The position numbers were made by a program, and so were the translations under genes. From a marine gamma proteobacterium HTCC2143 (GTDB lineage Bacteria; Pseudomonadota; Gammaproteobacteria; Pseudomonadales; Dasaniaceae): a DNA stretch of 64,000 bases. Where the stretch lies: the NCBI GenBank assembly GCA_000169075.1, contig AAVT01000001.1, positions 62,001-126,000 on the forward strand, written 5' to 3'. Position 1 is the first letter of the stretch; every line of letters starts with the position of its first letter. Below are positions 35,877 through 43,532 of this stretch, in pieces. Under the pieces are notes generated by a model, which saw only the letters and a program-made list of their open reading frames with translations, had not been told where the DNA came from and searched no databases.

Positions 35877-37231
35877 ACGACCGAGGCTACTTAGAGCTTT
35901 CATCACCGACTTTACATTTATCCATTATTCTCAGCTTGACCATTTTTTTCGCAATACTCAGCGCATCGTTTTTCATTGACATTGAAATCATTGCTCAAGG
36001 TGCTGGCAAAATAATACCCGCCGCCAAAGTACAAGTTGTGCAATCAGAATACAGCGGACAGGTAAAATCCATCTTTGTTAAAAATGGAGTACGGGTTGAC
36101 AAAGGGCAGCTATTGATCGAACTCGACAGCACCGATGCGAGGGCGCAGCTCAGTACGGTCAAAGAAGAGATTCAACGACTGACTATTGAGCGCTATCGCA
36201 TTCGAAGTCTTCTGGTTGAATTTTCCAACGCCAGCAGCGCCGATAATTTTTCGAAGCTCAACGCGTCTTTATCGCTTAGTGATATAACCGCTGAAAATAT
36301 CCTTGAAATCAATCACAGTGGAGAAGATTTTAAGCAGCCCTTCCTTCGAGATCAACACGGCTTAATGACAAGCGAAATAGCAGAGTTCAGGAGTTCCTTG
36401 GCAAGCTTTTCCGCCCAGATTGACGCAAATAATAAATCTCATTCAATCATCGAGGCAAATATAGAAAGGATTGACGCACTGCTGCTCATTCATGAGGAGC
36501 GCCACCAGGCTTCAACAACGTTGTCTCGAAAAGGGATCATCAGTAGAGCGAGCTATTTAAACACCATTGAGCATCTCACTAATCTGCAAAAGCAGCGAAA
36601 AATACATCTGCGGGAGCTTGCTCAGAAGCGATCAATAGTTCGGCGAATCCGCGCTGAACAACTGAAATATCAATCGGGATTGCGGTCGAAGTACTTTTTA
36701 CGAAAATCAGCGATAGAGAGCCGTATTGCAATACTGTTACAGGACCAAATAACGCGTCGGCGGAAAATGGCGAATATGAATTTACGGGCACCTATCGATG
36801 GCATTGTAGACAAACTGAATATTCATACCATTGGCAGCATAATAATGAGCGGAGCCAAGACCATGAATATTGTTCCCTATCACGGCACCCCCATTCTTGA
36901 GGTCATGGTAGCAAATCAAGATGTCGGATTTGTTAGAACAGGACAGCGGGTTAATATAAAACTGAGTGCGTTCCCCTCTGAGAGATTTGGACATGTTAAG
37001 GGGATGGTTACACACATATCCGCCGACGCCACAGAAATGGCCGCTAACAGCTGGGGGTTTTCTATTCGAATAGAGCCTGAATCTGCTTACTTAAAAACTG
37101 CCGATGTCCAACATAAACTACGGCCGGGAATGACAGCTCGGGTTGATATTATTACCGGCAGCAGGACATTGATCAGTTATTTTTTTGGGCCTATCATTAA
37201 AATTCTTGAGGACAGTTTGGGCGAGAGGTGA
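35873..37231 (+). CDS. HlyD-family membrane fusion protein
   Basis: The periplasmic adaptor of a type I secretion system, 452 residues. A single membrane helix lies at about 17-40. The first lipoyl/barrel half is AAKVQVVQSEYSGQVKSIFVKNG and KGQLLIELDSTDAR (about 55-85), followed by a coiled-coil hairpin (about 90-295) and the second half, LRAPIDGIVDKLNIHTIGS (about residue 304), with a C-terminal beta domain ending before residue 450. Normal length for HlyD. It is co-translated with the ABC exporter. No TolC homologue is in the window, so the outer-membrane partner must come from elsewhere. Confidence 0.9.
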   Translation: MNDRGYLELSSPTLHLSIILSLTIFFAILSASFFIDIEIIAQGAGKIIPAAKVQVVQSEYSGQVKSIFVKNGVRVDKGQLLIELDSTDARAQLSTVKEEIQRLTIERYRIRSLLVEFSNASSADNFSKLNASLSLSDITAENILEINHSGEDFKQPFLRDQHGLMTSEIAEFRSSLASFSAQIDANNKSHSIIEANIERIDALLLIHEERHQASTTLSRKGIISRASYLNTIEHLTNLQKQRKIHLRELAQKRSIVRRIRAEQLKYQSGLRSKYFLRKSAIESRIAILLQDQITRRRKMANMNLRAPIDGIVDKLNIHTIGSIIMSGAKTMNIVPYHGTPILEVMVANQDVGFVRTGQRVNIKLSAFPSERFGHVKGMVTHISADATEMAANSWGFSIRIEPESAYLKTADVQHKLRPGMTARVDIITGSRTLISYFFGPIIKILEDSLGER

Positions 37232-37279
37232 AGCGCTATAACCATGAATTTACATCAACAACAATATCGCTATTGATTT

Positions 37280-37534
37280 TCATCCGACAGAATATAATCG
37301 AATAGTCAGGTATATAAGGGAGGTCAAAGCCGCTACTGAAGCTGCTCTGGCAAACCAGTAACTATATCCCTGACGATGCTGTGGTAGACGCCGTTGAAGA
37401 AGCACATTTCCTAACACTAGTCCTGAGACGGAAACGAAAATGAAGCTCCTCCCGAAATCTATCGACGATATTGCAACTATAATTGGCATTAGGAACAAGA
37501 TGATACTTATACCAATCAGCATTTTTTTTAGCAA
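37280..37534 (-). CDS. Small membrane protein, candidate immunity or accessory factor
   Basis: An 84-residue protein with three predicted hydrophobic helices: about residues 6-22 (IGISIILFLMPIIVAI), 30-44 (FIFVSVSGLVLGNVL) and 62-82 (WFARAASVAALTSLIYLTI). The TTG start at 37534 has GAGGAGG seven bases upstream, a strong ribosome site, so the gene is likely real even though the start codon is weak; an ATG four codons later is the alternative. It lies at the end of the minus-strand island, 51 bases after the peptide gene. Small multi-helix proteins beside secreted-peptide genes often give immunity to the producer; here that is inference. No family recognised. Confidence 0.6.
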   Translation of the reverse strand: MLKKMLIGISIILFLMPIIVAISSIDFGRSFIFVSVSGLVLGNVLLQRRLPQHRQGYSYWFARAASVAALTSLIYLTIRLYSVG

Positions 37535-37585
37535 AAGAGTGCCTCCTCAATTAGATGGCAGCCTCAATGACAGGCCGCCAACCAA

Positions 37586-37894
37586 TCATTGAACAACGTA
37601 TCGATCAATGGCCTCCATACTGACGGCGGTTAGTCCCAGTATTGCACCAGCAAACTGTCCGCCCGGTATAATCCCTGCATAACCAGCGGCTAGACCAGTC
37701 GTGATTGCGGCTTCGTCCCAAAGGTCTCCATCACCATTTATATCGAAGTTGGTAACAACCACTGGCGCAACAACTATTCCCGTTCCCTCCTGAAAATATG
37801 TCGAGCCGATAAGCTCTTCATCTGCTAAACCGCCACCCCCGCAAAAACTAAAAGGGCTATCCATATCGACAATACTATCCATGAACGTTTTCAT
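37586..37894 (-). CDS. Candidate secreted peptide precursor, glycine-rich, with calcium-loop motif
   Basis: A 102-residue protein of unknown family. Residues 1-17 look like a short acidic leader (MKTFMDSIVDMDSPFSF), followed by C18 and a run of four glycines. The motif DINGDGDLWDE at residues 51-61 matches the first positions of an EF-hand/dockerin calcium loop (D51, N53, D55, G56, L58). The rest, about 65-92, is a small-residue segment (AAGYAGIIPGGQFAGAILGL), the pattern of glycine zippers in pore-forming bacteriocins and membrane-inserting peptides. AAGGA precedes the ATG. The context of an exporter, metallopeptidase and acyltransferase-like gene suggests a processed, exported peptide. The leader cut site is not certain. 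Confidence 0.6.
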   Translation of the reverse strand: MKTFMDSIVDMDSPFSFCGGGGLADEELIGSTYFQEGTGIVVAPVVVTNFDINGDGDLWDEAAITTGLAAGYAGIIPGGQFAGAILGLTAVSMEAIDRYVVQ

Positions 37895-37976
37895 CGTTTA
37901 TTTCCTTATAAACATTGGCCGGCGATATTGCCAGCCATCTTTTCTGCTTTGTTGCAGAACTGTAAGGCGTCATTGG

Positions 37977-38570
37977 CTAACCGAGCCCTATCGTCTCGGT
38001 TTCTCCGAGAAATCCGCGCCATATTTTTTCTTCAGCAGCAAACTGCTGAGTACTATTTCCCTGACAAAATAACAGCATATCGTCAGAAATATCGCGGCGG
38101 CTAAAGAATTCAAATCCACAGCTTTTTAACCAGCGAATATTTTTTGATTGTCGTCCAGATATAAAATTGAATAACAGCGAATATCGCAGAAGGCATCTAT
38201 CGATGACAGCTCTATTCATCAAAACAAATTGATGGGGCCAATCACTACCCCTCTCTCTCGAAATATCCTGACTAAAGGATTGGGATTGCAGTAACCAGAT
38301 CTGTGCGCATCCTGGCATTACTGCATTTACGCCAAAAACGGCGAAACCTCGATGGTGAGCAGAAGAAAAAATGAAAGTCGATGTCGAATTCCCTAGCGTC
38401 GCATAGAGTTCTTCACGCCAGTTATTACGCCAAGTTCTTCCAAGATCATACCTATCTGCTTCATTAAGATCACTTTCAAGTAGGTCTATATGGCCGCCAT
38501 CTGCCACGGCGACGTCAATATGGAGCGGTGCTACGATCTTCGACAATTCCGCTACGGTTAACTCAATCAT
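37977..38570 (-). CDS. GNAT-like protein of the peptide island
   Basis: A 197-residue protein not assigned to a family with certainty. The stretch RGFAVFGVNAVMPGCAQIWLLQS (given in pieces: RGFAVFGVNA, GCAQIWLLQS) and the late NIRWLKSCGFEFF resemble GNAT acyltransferases, particularly the T7 gp13-type branch of virion-linked GNAT proteins. The central acetyl-CoA motif Q/R-x-x-G-x-G is not visible, so activity is doubtful or the acyl donor differs. Its ATG lies inside the end of the metallopeptidase gene (eight-base overlap), so the two are co-translated. Acyl modification of the nearby peptide is a possible role and is inference only. Confidence 0.5.
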   Translation of the reverse strand: MIELTVAELSKIVAPLHIDVAVADGGHIDLLESDLNEADRYDLGRTWRNNWREELYATLGNSTSTFIFSSAHHRGFAVFGVNAVMPGCAQIWLLQSQSFSQDISRERGSDWPHQFVLMNRAVIDRCLLRYSLLFNFISGRQSKNIRWLKSCGFEFFSRRDISDDMLLFCQGNSTQQFAAEEKIWRGFLGETETIGLG

Positions 38571-39450
38571 CTCGAGGAACCGTCTGGCTGTACAAAGTCG
38601 ACGGCCCTGAATCTAAACTACTAGCGATATTTTTCAGTCCCCAAATATCCTCTGACGAAGTGCCATTAGTGTGAAAAAGATCTGCAAGATTGTCGTGGCG
38701 TTCATTCCATAACCAGTGCGACCAGAGACGAGCAAGCGGGTAATTCCAACTATAGTGGTAACTGAGTGTATCCTTGTTAAAAGCGCGTTTTAACGTTTCC
38801 GCGTTATCGACCAAATAATAGAGGTTATCTTTGGCCCAGGCCGCTACTAAACCAGAAAATAAGACAGGGGCTGAATGACGGGCATAATCAATCAAACAAT
38901 GCTCCGCTACAAACGCACAACATTCCCTCGATATAGGAGGCATACGTGCATAAACATCAGAGTCATTGCTCGCAGTAATTTGTAGGGCATGACCAAATTC
39001 ATGAGCGAGAGAAATTAAACTTTTAGACGAGTAACTGTAATCAACATAAACAAAAGGAACTCTATGAAAGCCTCGATCATAGGTAAAGGATTGACTAATA
39101 GTACTGTTTCTTGGCCGTAGGCACGTTGATGTTTCAGTGAATGTTTTCTCAACAACAGGCCTCAGAGAAGGTATTGACGAGGAAATAGCATCGCAGCAAA
39201 TCTTCCAGGCATGGGAAGGGTCAACAGTGGTGACTTCATTAGAAATTCCAGGGGTTTCTGTTGCAATACCAAACGTATCTAACAGTAACTGGTCTAATAA
39301 TTTTAAACAGCTAGTTTTTTCCAGACGGTTTAAGGCTAACCATCGAGACAAATCAGTTTCTCGGGTAATGCAGGAGGAGGGCAATCTCTCGCCAGTGTCT
39401 TCTAGTGATACTAGAGGAATTAATGAGCCGTCTGGCACAGTATTAGACAT
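38563..39450 (-). CDS. M3-like zinc metallopeptidase of the peptide island
   Basis: A 295-residue protein with the zinc peptidase motif HEFGH at 150-154 in LISLAHEFGHALQ and a third ligand glutamate at about residue 176 in PPISRECCAFVAE, spaced as in M3 peptidases (oligoendopeptidase F/thimet type). At about half the usual length (around 600), it represents essentially the catalytic half. No signal peptide is visible, so it acts in the cytoplasm. AAGGA precedes the ATG at 39450. Likely role: removing a leader or trimming the peptide encoded downstream in the same operon. It overlaps the GNAT-like gene by eight bases. Confidence 0.68.
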   Translation of the reverse strand: MSNTVPDGSLIPLVSLEDTGERLPSSCITRETDLSRWLALNRLEKTSCLKLLDQLLLDTFGIATETPGISNEVTTVDPSHAWKICCDAISSSIPSLRPVVEKTFTETSTCLRPRNSTISQSFTYDRGFHRVPFVYVDYSYSSKSLISLAHEFGHALQITASNDSDVYARMPPISRECCAFVAEHCLIDYARHSAPVLFSGLVAAWAKDNLYYLVDNAETLKRAFNKDTLSYHYSWNYPLARLWSHWLWNERHDNLADLFHTNGTSSEDIWGLKNIASSLDSGPSTLYSQTVPRDD

Positions 39451-39544
39451 AGTTTCATCCTTAAAACTTTATATGTCGTCCAAAAAACGTTCCACTTTCA
39501 ACATTAATCTATCAGTTTTTCAATAGACCTTTTCTTTATTTTTA

Positions 39545-39556
39545 AGTCAGCTGACT
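39545..39556. promoter_or_regulatory. Perfect palindrome AGTCAGCTGACT, candidate operator
   Basis: A 12-base perfect palindrome about 95 bases upstream of the metallopeptidase start. It is the only clear dyad in the upstream gap and could bind a regulator of the peptide operon. No regulator gene lies in the island. Confidence 0.3.
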
Positions 39557-39828
39557 ATCCATAGGCAAACCTTCTTGTTGGACGATATTCTCTGAACCAA
39601 TACGATAAGTCAACCAAAAAAACGGGCCGGCATCGATTTTTTTGCGCGTCTACAATCCATATAAAAAAAGGGAATATAGATTGATAGATAATAACAATAT
39701 CAACCCTAACGGAGAACCTGGTATCTTCAGGGCAGAGCACCGGCCAACTCTCGGCAGAGTTAGAAAAAAGCTGTTACTTGGCATGGAGCGATGATAGCTC
39801 TGGGCGTCCACTCGACAACACCAAACTG

Positions 39829-39960
39829 TCAAAGCGCTGAAAGTAAAATAATCACAGCGACCAGCAAAAATATGCTGATAAAATACCAATTATCTTTTAC
39901 TTTCCACCAGGGCGTAGACAGCAGTTTTTGTCTAGCTCTCTGTTCTTTCTTTCTGCTCAC
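39829..39960 (-). CDS. Small single-helix membrane protein
   Basis: A 43-residue frame too short for usual gene finding. The product has a very basic N-terminus (SRKKEQRARQKLL), a tryptophan pair (PWWKVKDNWYF) and one hydrophobic helix (ISIFLLVAVIILLSAL) reaching the C-terminus. The start is GTG with GAGGG seven bases upstream. The basic-inside, hydrophobic-tail design is that of real small inner-membrane proteins. It may belong to the peptide island or be independent; it lies 370 bases upstream of the metallopeptidase. Confidence 0.45.
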   Translation of the reverse strand: MSRKKEQRARQKLLSTPWWKVKDNWYFISIFLLVAVIILLSAL

Positions 39961-40272
39961 ATTGACACCCTCAAAACAAGTTACTGTATTATTTCACTCG
40001 GACCCGTCAGGGCTCGCGCTCCCCTTTTTATGCCTATGAGTATCCACATAACGTCAAGTTAAATCAATGAGAGTACCGCCAAATTAACGGGCTATAATCA
40101 GTCACCATGACATGAAGGCGTATAAAACCCATTTTATAATTGGAGAAATCTGCTATATGATTGATTAACATGCAACGCGGCGACGGTATTTATTGTATTG
40201 AGCACATCATAGTTATTGAGCTCAACTTTCACTAGATTACTAATAATAAAATCAAAGAGAAGGATTTACGTT

Positions 40273-41283
40273 GTGAAAATAGATAGCGGATTACCACCGG
40301 ACCTAGCAAAAGTAGCGGATAAAATTCGTGAACTGGAAGATATCGGTTACGACGGTGCTTCCTGTGCGGAAATGAATCATGACCCCTTTATGCCGCTAGC
40401 GATAGCAGCAGAACACAGTGAGAAAATTGAAATAAAAACGGGGATTGCGGTGGCGTTCGCCAGAAGCCCGATGATACTGGCTAATCTTTCTCACGATTTG
40501 AACGCCTATTCAAAAGGACGTTTTACTCTCGGGCTCGGCTCTCAAATAAAACCTCATATTAGTAAGCGGTTTTCGATGCCCTGGGGCAAGCCAGGTCCAC
40601 AAATGCGGGAATTGATTTTGGCCATGCGAGCAATCTGGGCTAATTGGTATGAAGGCAAACCCTTAGAGTTTGTTGGTGAGTACTATAAGCACACATTAAT
40701 GACGCCAGCTTTCACACCGGAAAATATTGAATACGGCGCTCCTCGGGTGAATCTTGCTGCTGTTGGCCCGATGATGACTCAGGTTTGTGGCGAAGTTGCA
40801 GATGGCATGATCATACATCCATTCAGCAATGAGCGTTATATTCGCAATGTTACGCTTCCAGCGATTGCTAAAGGACTGGAGAAATCAGGCCGCAGTCGAG
40901 CTGATATTGAAATCGCTTATACACCCTTTATAATTTCTGGAGAAACAGAGGAGCAGTTTGAAGCCGCCCGTTTAGCTGCGCGGCAAAGAATTTCTTTTTA
41001 TGGTTCAACACCCGCTTACAAAGGCGTCTTAGAGCAACATAATTGGGGGGACTTACAGCTGGAACTAAATACCCTCTCGAAGCAGGGGCGATGGGACGTG
41101 ATGGCTACATTGATAAGCGACGATATGCTCGAAGTTTTTGGTATCGTAGCCACTCCCGACAAACTAGTCAGTGAGATACTCGACCGCTATGGCGATATTA
41201 TCGATCGAACCTCAGCCGAATTTGGTTTTGTGTCGGATATTGATCAGCGCAAAGAAATGATCGAACAATTACGGACGAGTTAG
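40273..41283 (+). CDS. LLM-class F420/flavin-dependent oxidoreductase
   Basis: A 336-residue TIM-barrel oxidoreductase of the luciferase-like family. Signature pieces are KIDSGLPPDLAKVADK (start), YDGASCAEMNHDPFMPLAIAAEHS (about residue 28-51), KTGIAVAFARSPM, and LGLGSQIKPHISKRFSMPWG (about residues 91-110). This pattern resembles the MSMEG_2256-type F420-dependent subgroup, though flavin use is possible in a proteobacterium. I choose the GTG at 40273, with GAGAAGGA eight bases before it; the frame is open upstream to 40216 but lacks support. It precedes the AroQ-PheC gene, with no obvious link. Substrate unknown. Confidence 0.87.
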   Translation: MKIDSGLPPDLAKVADKIRELEDIGYDGASCAEMNHDPFMPLAIAAEHSEKIEIKTGIAVAFARSPMILANLSHDLNAYSKGRFTLGLGSQIKPHISKRFSMPWGKPGPQMRELILAMRAIWANWYEGKPLEFVGEYYKHTLMTPAFTPENIEYGAPRVNLAAVGPMMTQVCGEVADGMIIHPFSNERYIRNVTLPAIAKGLEKSGRSRADIEIAYTPFIISGETEEQFEAARLAARQRISFYGSTPAYKGVLEQHNWGDLQLELNTLSKQGRWDVMATLISDDMLEVFGIVATPDKLVSEILDRYGDIIDRTSAEFGFVSDIDQRKEMIEQLRTS

Positions 41284-41378
41284 AAACAGTTTTAAAACGA
41301 GTGCGGAACTACAAACTAGCATCGCTCGCTTTTCCATAATGCAGGTTGAACCTGCGCTATCAACCACGGTTCTGCTTT

Positions 41379-42680
41379 ATGGTCTTACTACCTCGTCGTT
41401 TACGGCTACCTCTTTTCATTTTTTGTTGGATTCAGTCAGGCATTGGACTGAGTGCTGAGCTCGACCCATCAGTCAGCACCTTGTTCAAACTCATCGAACA
41501 ACGTCTATCTTACATGGATGACGTAGCCCAGTATAAGTGGCATAAAAATCTCGCTATCGAAGATCGGCAACGCGAAGCTGAAGTGCTTGATAAGTCGGCG
41601 GCAGCGGCCGCGCGATTCAATCTTGAAAACGTCTCCTCTCGAAATTTTTTCTCGCTGCAGATCGAAGCGGCAAAGGAAATTCAAACCGGCTGGTTTGAAC
41701 AATGGCACCACTCAACTGAACCGATCCGGGGAGTCGATTTGGTCACTATCGTGAGACCCAAACTGATAGTTCTGGGCGATCAAATATTACGGCAAATTGA
41801 GCTGTCATTCGAGGCACTGCAACGGACCGACCCCGTTTATTTAAAAACTGCCTTTTTACAGATTGTCGACGTGGAGCACTTGAGCCAAACCACTAGTCTT
41901 GGCCTTTTATCGGCACTGAAAACTATTCGTCTCGAGGCGCCTCGCAGTCGTCTGCGGGATATTATAGCTAGCGGCAACATTTATGTAGGTACCACGGGCG
42001 ACTACGCGCCTTTCTCATGGCTAAACAAAGACACCGGTAGTTATAGTGGCATTGATATTGATTTAGCTCGAGATCTGGCAAAATCTCTGCAGGTAAAGCT
42101 AGTGCTCGTACCCACGTCTTGGCCCACTCTGGCGCAAGACTTCAAAGGCCAAAAATTTGATATTGCCATGAGTGGCGTGTCGATCAACCTTAAGCGGCAA
42201 CAGTTAGGTTTTTTCTCGCAGGCCTATCACCGGGGTGGTAAAACACCCATAGCGCGATGTTCAGACAGTTTGAGCTATGACTCCTTGGAAAAAATTAATC
42301 AGCCTACGACACGTGCTATCGTGAATCCCGGTGGTACCAATTTCAAGTTTGCAGAAAAAAATCTGATCAAAACGACCCTTCGAATATTTGATGACAACCA
42401 GACTATCTTTGAAGAAATCGCAGAAAACCGCGCTGACGTGATGATTACTGACGCGATTGAGGTCATGCTACAATCTAGGCAATCTGCACTGCTTTGCCCA
42501 ACTATGCCCGGGCAAACACTAACTGTCAGTGAGAAAGGATTTTGGATCCAACCCGACTTTCATTTTAAAGAATATGTGGACCAATGGTTGCATCAGCGAA
42601 AAATCGAAGGCGTAGTAAAAGAACGGATTGAACATCACCTCAACATAACGGCTGAGACGCCACTCACTACACACCATTAA
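41379..42680 (+). CDS. Exported chorismate mutase (AroQ-gamma) fused to cyclohexadienyl dehydratase (PheC)
   Basis: A two-domain periplasmic enzyme that should turn chorismate into prephenate and then into phenylpyruvate (or arogenate into phenylalanine). After a signal peptide (basic PRRLRLP then a hydrophobic core to GLSAEL), residues about 25-180 form the all-helical gamma-type AroQ domain (LFKLIEQRLSYMDDVAQYKW). From about 185 the substrate-binding-protein-like PheC domain follows: IYVGTTGDYAPFSWLNKDTG, IDIDLARDL, PTSWPTLAQDF and AYHRGGKTPIARC. An in-frame TTG at 41346 would add 11 codons; the ATG at 41379 gives a better signal peptide, but neither has a strong ribosome site. Why an aromatic pathway is exported is unknown. 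Confidence 0.85.
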   Translation: MVLLPRRLRLPLFIFCWIQSGIGLSAELDPSVSTLFKLIEQRLSYMDDVAQYKWHKNLAIEDRQREAEVLDKSAAAAARFNLENVSSRNFFSLQIEAAKEIQTGWFEQWHHSTEPIRGVDLVTIVRPKLIVLGDQILRQIELSFEALQRTDPVYLKTAFLQIVDVEHLSQTTSLGLLSALKTIRLEAPRSRLRDIIASGNIYVGTTGDYAPFSWLNKDTGSYSGIDIDLARDLAKSLQVKLVLVPTSWPTLAQDFKGQKFDIAMSGVSINLKRQQLGFFSQAYHRGGKTPIARCSDSLSYDSLEKINQPTTRAIVNPGGTNFKFAEKNLIKTTLRIFDDNQTIFEEIAENRADVMITDAIEVMLQSRQSALLCPTMPGQTLTVSEKGFWIQPDFHFKEYVDQWLHQRKIEGVVKERIEHHLNITAETPLTTHH

Positions 42681-42712
42681 TAACTGCATCTCATTGCATA
42701 CAGGAACTAACA

Positions 42713-43528
42713 ATGGCTATAACTCCCTCCAGTACTCAAGAACTTTTGGTTGAACAACACGGTAATGTCGTCGTTATAACCTTGAACCGACCCGACCGAC
42801 TCAACGCCATCAGTCACGTTCTTCTCACTGAGTTATCAGCAAAAATGACTGAAGCCAATAAAGACCCAGATACTCGATGTGTCATTTTAACCGGAACGGG
42901 CAAAGGCTTCTGCTCGGGGCTGGACTTAGTCGACGTAGGACAGGGAGGTATCGGTAGCGATAAAAAAGAGACCAAAAAACCTAAACAATTGTTCGACCTT
43001 CGCGATGCACCAATCAACGTCATGTGGAATATGGACACACCGGTAATCTGCGCACTTAATGGGGCGGCGGCAGGCTACGGCATGGACCTCGCGCTTTTAT
43101 GTGACATGAGAATTTCAGGAGAGTCAGGAAAAATGGCCGCCCTAACAGCAAAGCGAAATGTCGTTCCCGAAAGCGGCGGCACATGGCTGCTGCCTCGCCT
43201 GATCGGCTGGGCAAAAGCCTCTGAACTGTATTTTCGCGCGCGGGTACTGAACGCCAAAGAAAGCCTTGAAATTGGCTTAGTTAACACAATTGTCCCGGAC
43301 GATCAGCTAATGGAGGTTGCTATGCAGTGGGCCAAAGAAGTTGCCGATAACGCCCCACTCGCGGTCCAAACGACCAAACGGATGATGCGCATGGGGCTTG
43401 AACAATCTTACGATACCTCCGTAGACCAGCTAATGATGCACCTCGCTGGTATGTTCGATACAGAAGACTTTAAAGAAGGCGTGGCATCCTTTCTAGAGCG
43501 TCGCAAGCCTGAATTCACTGGGCGATAA
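42713..43528 (+). CDS. Enoyl-CoA hydratase/isomerase (crotonase) family
   Basis: A 271-residue crotonase-fold enzyme acting on an acyl-CoA. The CoA and oxyanion loop GTGKGFCSGLDLVDVG lies near residue 62, and the second oxyanion segment is CALNGAAAGYGMDLALLCD (about residue 110). The segment VVPESGGTWLLPRLIGWAKASEL keeps the glutamate (about residue 147) used by hydratases. Ribosome site AGGAA precedes the ATG. Only four bases separate it from the reductase gene that follows, so they form one operon with the CoA-transferase. The family also includes isomerases and hydrolases, so the exact reaction is open. Confidence 0.9.
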   Translation: MAITPSSTQELLVEQHGNVVVITLNRPDRLNAISHVLLTELSAKMTEANKDPDTRCVILTGTGKGFCSGLDLVDVGQGGIGSDKKETKKPKQLFDLRDAPINVMWNMDTPVICALNGAAAGYGMDLALLCDMRISGESGKMAALTAKRNVVPESGGTWLLPRLIGWAKASELYFRARVLNAKESLEIGLVNTIVPDDQLMEVAMQWAKEVADNAPLAVQTTKRMMRMGLEQSYDTSVDQLMMHLAGMFDTEDFKEGVASFLERRKPEFTGR

Positions 43529-43532
43529 CATC

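Larger units (their letters stand above)
39451..40272. other. Gap between peptide island and flavin oxidoreductase
   Basis: About 820 bases. It holds the AGTCAGCTGACT palindrome at 39545 and the 43-residue small membrane frame at 39829-39960. Other frames here lack ribosome sites and look random. The region is AT-rich by eye. AAGGA at about 40260 belongs to the next gene. Confidence 0.4.

Noticed and set aside
37977..38570. Prophage remnant based on the gp13-like resemblance
   Set aside because: No capsid, portal, tail, integrase or terminase gene lies within the window, and the neighbours are transport and peptidase genes.
39650..39889. 79- and 82-residue frames on both strands
   Set aside because: They have no ribosome site and mostly mirror each other; the 43-residue minus frame in the same region has better support.
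41341..41378. TTG start of the AroQ-PheC fusion at 41346
   Set aside because: It has no ribosome site at correct distance, and the added residues make the signal peptide less typical.
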